Of a DNA stretch of 57,922 bases, positions 56,164 to 57,922 are shown in pieces. The stretch spans positions 1 to 57,922 of the forward strand of contig CAIFEZ010000021.1 in NCBI GenBank assembly GCA_903789595.1, written 5' to 3'. The position numbers and the translations under genes are program-made. Position 1 is the stretch's first letter. Every line of letters begins with the position of its first letter. This DNA comes from an uncultured eubacterium 1-6 (GTDB lineage Bacteria > Bacillota > Clostridia > Lachnospirales > Lachnospiraceae). The notes under the pieces were generated by a model. That model had not been told where the DNA came from, ran no database searches, and saw nothing but the letters and a program-made list of their open reading frames with translations.

Positions 56164-57819
56164 ATGGCCAAGAAGATAGACTTTAAGAAATCAGTGTACG
56201 AGCTGGTGCAGGAGTATCCGGAGCTGACCGATATTCTGTCCGGAGTCGGATTCCGGGAGATCACAAAGAAAGGAATGCTAGGCTCCGTCGGCAGAATCAT
56301 GACGATTCCGAAGGGCGCGAAGATGAAAAACATCTCGATGATGGATGTGGTCATGGCGCTCATGACGAACGGCTTTGAAATTGAGGGCGAGATGCCGGAG
56401 CTGAAAATGCCCTGGGAGGAAGCAAAGGACGCGCAGGCGGCCGGCGCGGATCAGACCGGTGCGCCGACAGCAGGCGGGAACGCCGCTCAGGCAGGCACAA
56501 AGGCAGGAGAAGGGAATGCAGCTCAGGCAGTTGCAGCGCAGGCAGTCGGCGGGAATGCAGCACAGGCTTCCGGCGGTATGACGGAGGAGCGCAATGAGAT
56601 GCTCAAGAGTTACCTGAAAAGACTCGGCAGCGGAGAGGATCTCGAGGCGGTAAGAGCCGATTTCGTGAAAAATTTCAGCGATGTCGATGCCGCTGAAATC
56701 ATGAGGGCGGAGCAGGATCTCATGAAAGCAGGCACTCCGCTGGAGGAGGTGCAGAAGCTCTGCGACGTTCATTCGGCGCTTTTCCACGGGGCAACCAGAG
56801 AAGAGAAAATCGCCAATGCGGAGAAGGCGGTCGAAGCCTCCCTTGTGGTGGAGATGACATCAAAGGCCGCCGCGGACCCGGGAGATCGGAAGCAGGCGGC
56901 GGCTGCCCTTACCGCCATTCCGGGTCATCCGCTGAATCTCTTTGAGAGGGAGAATCAGGCGGTGGAAGCGCTTCTTCTCCGGGCACGTGAGGCTGTAGCC
57001 GGAAAGGACGCGGACGACAAGCTTCTGTCGGAGCTTCGTGAGATCTCGGTTCATTACGCGAAGAAGGGAGATCTGCTCTATCCTCATCTGAAGGTGCAGT
57101 ATGACATTTCCGGTCCGTCGGACGTGATGTGGACGGTGGACGACGAGATCCGCGATGAGATCAGCGCGCTCTCAAAGGACGGAAACCGCAGCGACGACTG
57201 GTATGGCCGTCTGTCGGCGGTCATTGACCGGGCTGAGGAGATGATCTATAAGGAGAAAAACATTCTCTTCCCGATCTGCGCGGTGAACTTCACGGAGGAC
57301 GACTGGTATGCCGTGTACCGCGATTCTAAGGATTACGCGGAGATCCTCGGCCTGTCCTTTACCGAGTGGAAGGAGGCCGAACAGGCGCTGGCTGCAGAAA
57401 AGGAAGAGACGAAGCCGGAGCTTTCGTCAGGTGAGGTTGTGATGCCGGGCGGCCATATGACGGTTCCGCAGCTGACAGCTCTTCTGAACACCATACCGAT
57501 GGAAATCAGCTTCATCGATGCGGACAACATCAACCGGTACTTCAATGAGGGACCGAAGGTATTCAAGCGCGCCGGAATGGCCATCGACAGAGAAGTCTTC
57601 TCCTGCCATCCGCCGAAGGTGGAGCCGATCGTCCGCAGTATCCTTGACAGCTTCCGGGACGGGAGTAAGGACAGCGTACCGGTCTGGATGGAAAAGAACG
57701 GAAGAACCATGCTGGTGAATTACCTCGCTGTAAGAGACCGGAAGGGAAATTACATGGGAGCCGTCGAGCTGGTGCAGGATATGGAATTCGCGAAGGAACA
57801 CTTCGCGGGGCTTTCCTGA
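56164..57819 (+). CDS. DUF438 family protein: DUF1858, hemerythrin-like and PAS domains
   Basis: The 551-residue cytoplasmic protein has, in order, a DUF1858 domain (1-65, KKSVYELVQEYPELTDIL), an Ala/Gly/Gln linker with repeated GNAAQA blocks (about 82-138), a DUF438 helical domain (140-215), a hemerythrin-like region (250-400, with HPLNLFERENQAVEAL and ISVHYAKKGDLLYPHL) and a C-terminal PAS domain (435-551, MEISFIDADNINRYFNEGPKVF). Such proteins are thought to sense O2, NO or redox state. The start at 56164 is chosen over 56113, which lies in the tandem repeat. The linker is an unusual insertion. Confidence 0.9.
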   Translation: MAKKIDFKKSVYELVQEYPELTDILSGVGFREITKKGMLGSVGRIMTIPKGAKMKNISMMDVVMALMTNGFEIEGEMPELKMPWEEAKDAQAAGADQTGAPTAGGNAAQAGTKAGEGNAAQAVAAQAVGGNAAQASGGMTEERNEMLKSYLKRLGSGEDLEAVRADFVKNFSDVDAAEIMRAEQDLMKAGTPLEEVQKLCDVHSALFHGATREEKIANAEKAVEASLVVEMTSKAAADPGDRKQAAAALTAIPGHPLNLFERENQAVEALLLRAREAVAGKDADDKLLSELREISVHYAKKGDLLYPHLKVQYDISGPSDVMWTVDDEIRDEISALSKDGNRSDDWYGRLSAVIDRAEEMIYKEKNILFPICAVNFTEDDWYAVYRDSKDYAEILGLSFTEWKEAEQALAAEKEETKPELSSGEVVMPGGHMTVPQLTALLNTIPMEISFIDADNINRYFNEGPKVFKRAGMAIDREVFSCHPPKVEPIVRSILDSFRDGSKDSVPVWMEKNGRTMLVNYLAVRDRKGNYMGAVELVQDMEFAKEHFAGLS

Positions 57820-57862
57820 CAATCAGGGGTTGCGTGATCACGGGTATAAGGCTGGCGTGAGC

Positions 57863-57922
57863 TGAAGGTAACTGTTCACACCCACCTCTATACGGCAAGG
57901 ATTTTGCAGTCCTGTTGCCATT
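57863..57922. repeat. partial R1 element at the window end
   Basis: AACTGTTCACACCC, TATACGGCAAGGATTTTGCAG and TCCTGTTGCC retain the R1 order. The element runs off the end of the window. Confidence 0.5.

Overview
The window reads as chromosomal DNA from an anaerobic Firmicute of the class Clostridia, most likely family Lachnospiraceae. The support is gene order and content: dnaA-dnaN-S4-recF-gyrB-gyrA on one side of the origin, rpmH-rnpA-yidD-yidC-khpB-mnmE-mnmG-rsmG-parA-parB-DUF4446-serS on the other, plus a DUF3881-type protein, two flavodiiron proteins and a two-subunit iron-sulfur fumarase. Genus and species cannot be fixed from the sequence alone.

Layout. Positions 1-10929 are the left replichore arm, transcribed leftward: tRNA-Ser, fumarase beta and alpha subunits, gyrA, gyrB, recF, an S4-domain protein, dnaN and dnaA. 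The replication origin is the dnaA-rpmH gap (about 10930-11300, several DnaA boxes), with a second box cluster between dnaA and dnaN. From 11659 to 25452 genes run rightward: ribosomal protein L34, RNase P protein, membrane insertion factors, tRNA modification, parABS with two perfect parS sites, seryl-tRNA synthetase and a DUF3881 protein. From 25600 the window becomes accessory: tRNA-Arg, two neighbouring genes reduced to their ends (a YwnB-like oxidoreductase and a MATE transporter) around an intact Rrf2 regulator, an M20 amidohydrolase, a DUF3298 lipoprotein and a phosphoesterase.

32634-38610 looks like an oxygen/NO defence area: ferredoxin, a flavodiiron protein, an NTF2-like/LytTR one-component regulator, a CDF transporter, and a second flavodiiron protein fused to flavin reductase and rubredoxin. 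Then come a TRIC channel, an aldo/keto reductase, an unknown membrane protein, a CstA transporter and a MoxR-type AAA+/VWA pair. 47553-55050 is a leftward operon: ChW-repeat transglutaminase-like exoprotein, lipoprotein, MBOAT acyltransferase, DltD-like protein, DltA-like adenylating enzyme and acyl carrier protein. It resembles the D-alanylation (dlt) operon, but the adenylation domain has lost the aspartate that holds the amino group and the cysteine of the D-alanine pocket. I therefore infer that it loads a different acid; this is the best candidate for an undescribed system. A double cupin and a DUF438/hemerythrin/PAS protein end the window.

A striking overall trait is the number of short intergenic repeats: at least three dispersed palindromic families (called R1, R2 and R3 here), several tandem arrays with 17-20 bp periods, and tandem duplications at gene ends. 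No transposase, integrase, CRISPR array or rRNA was seen.
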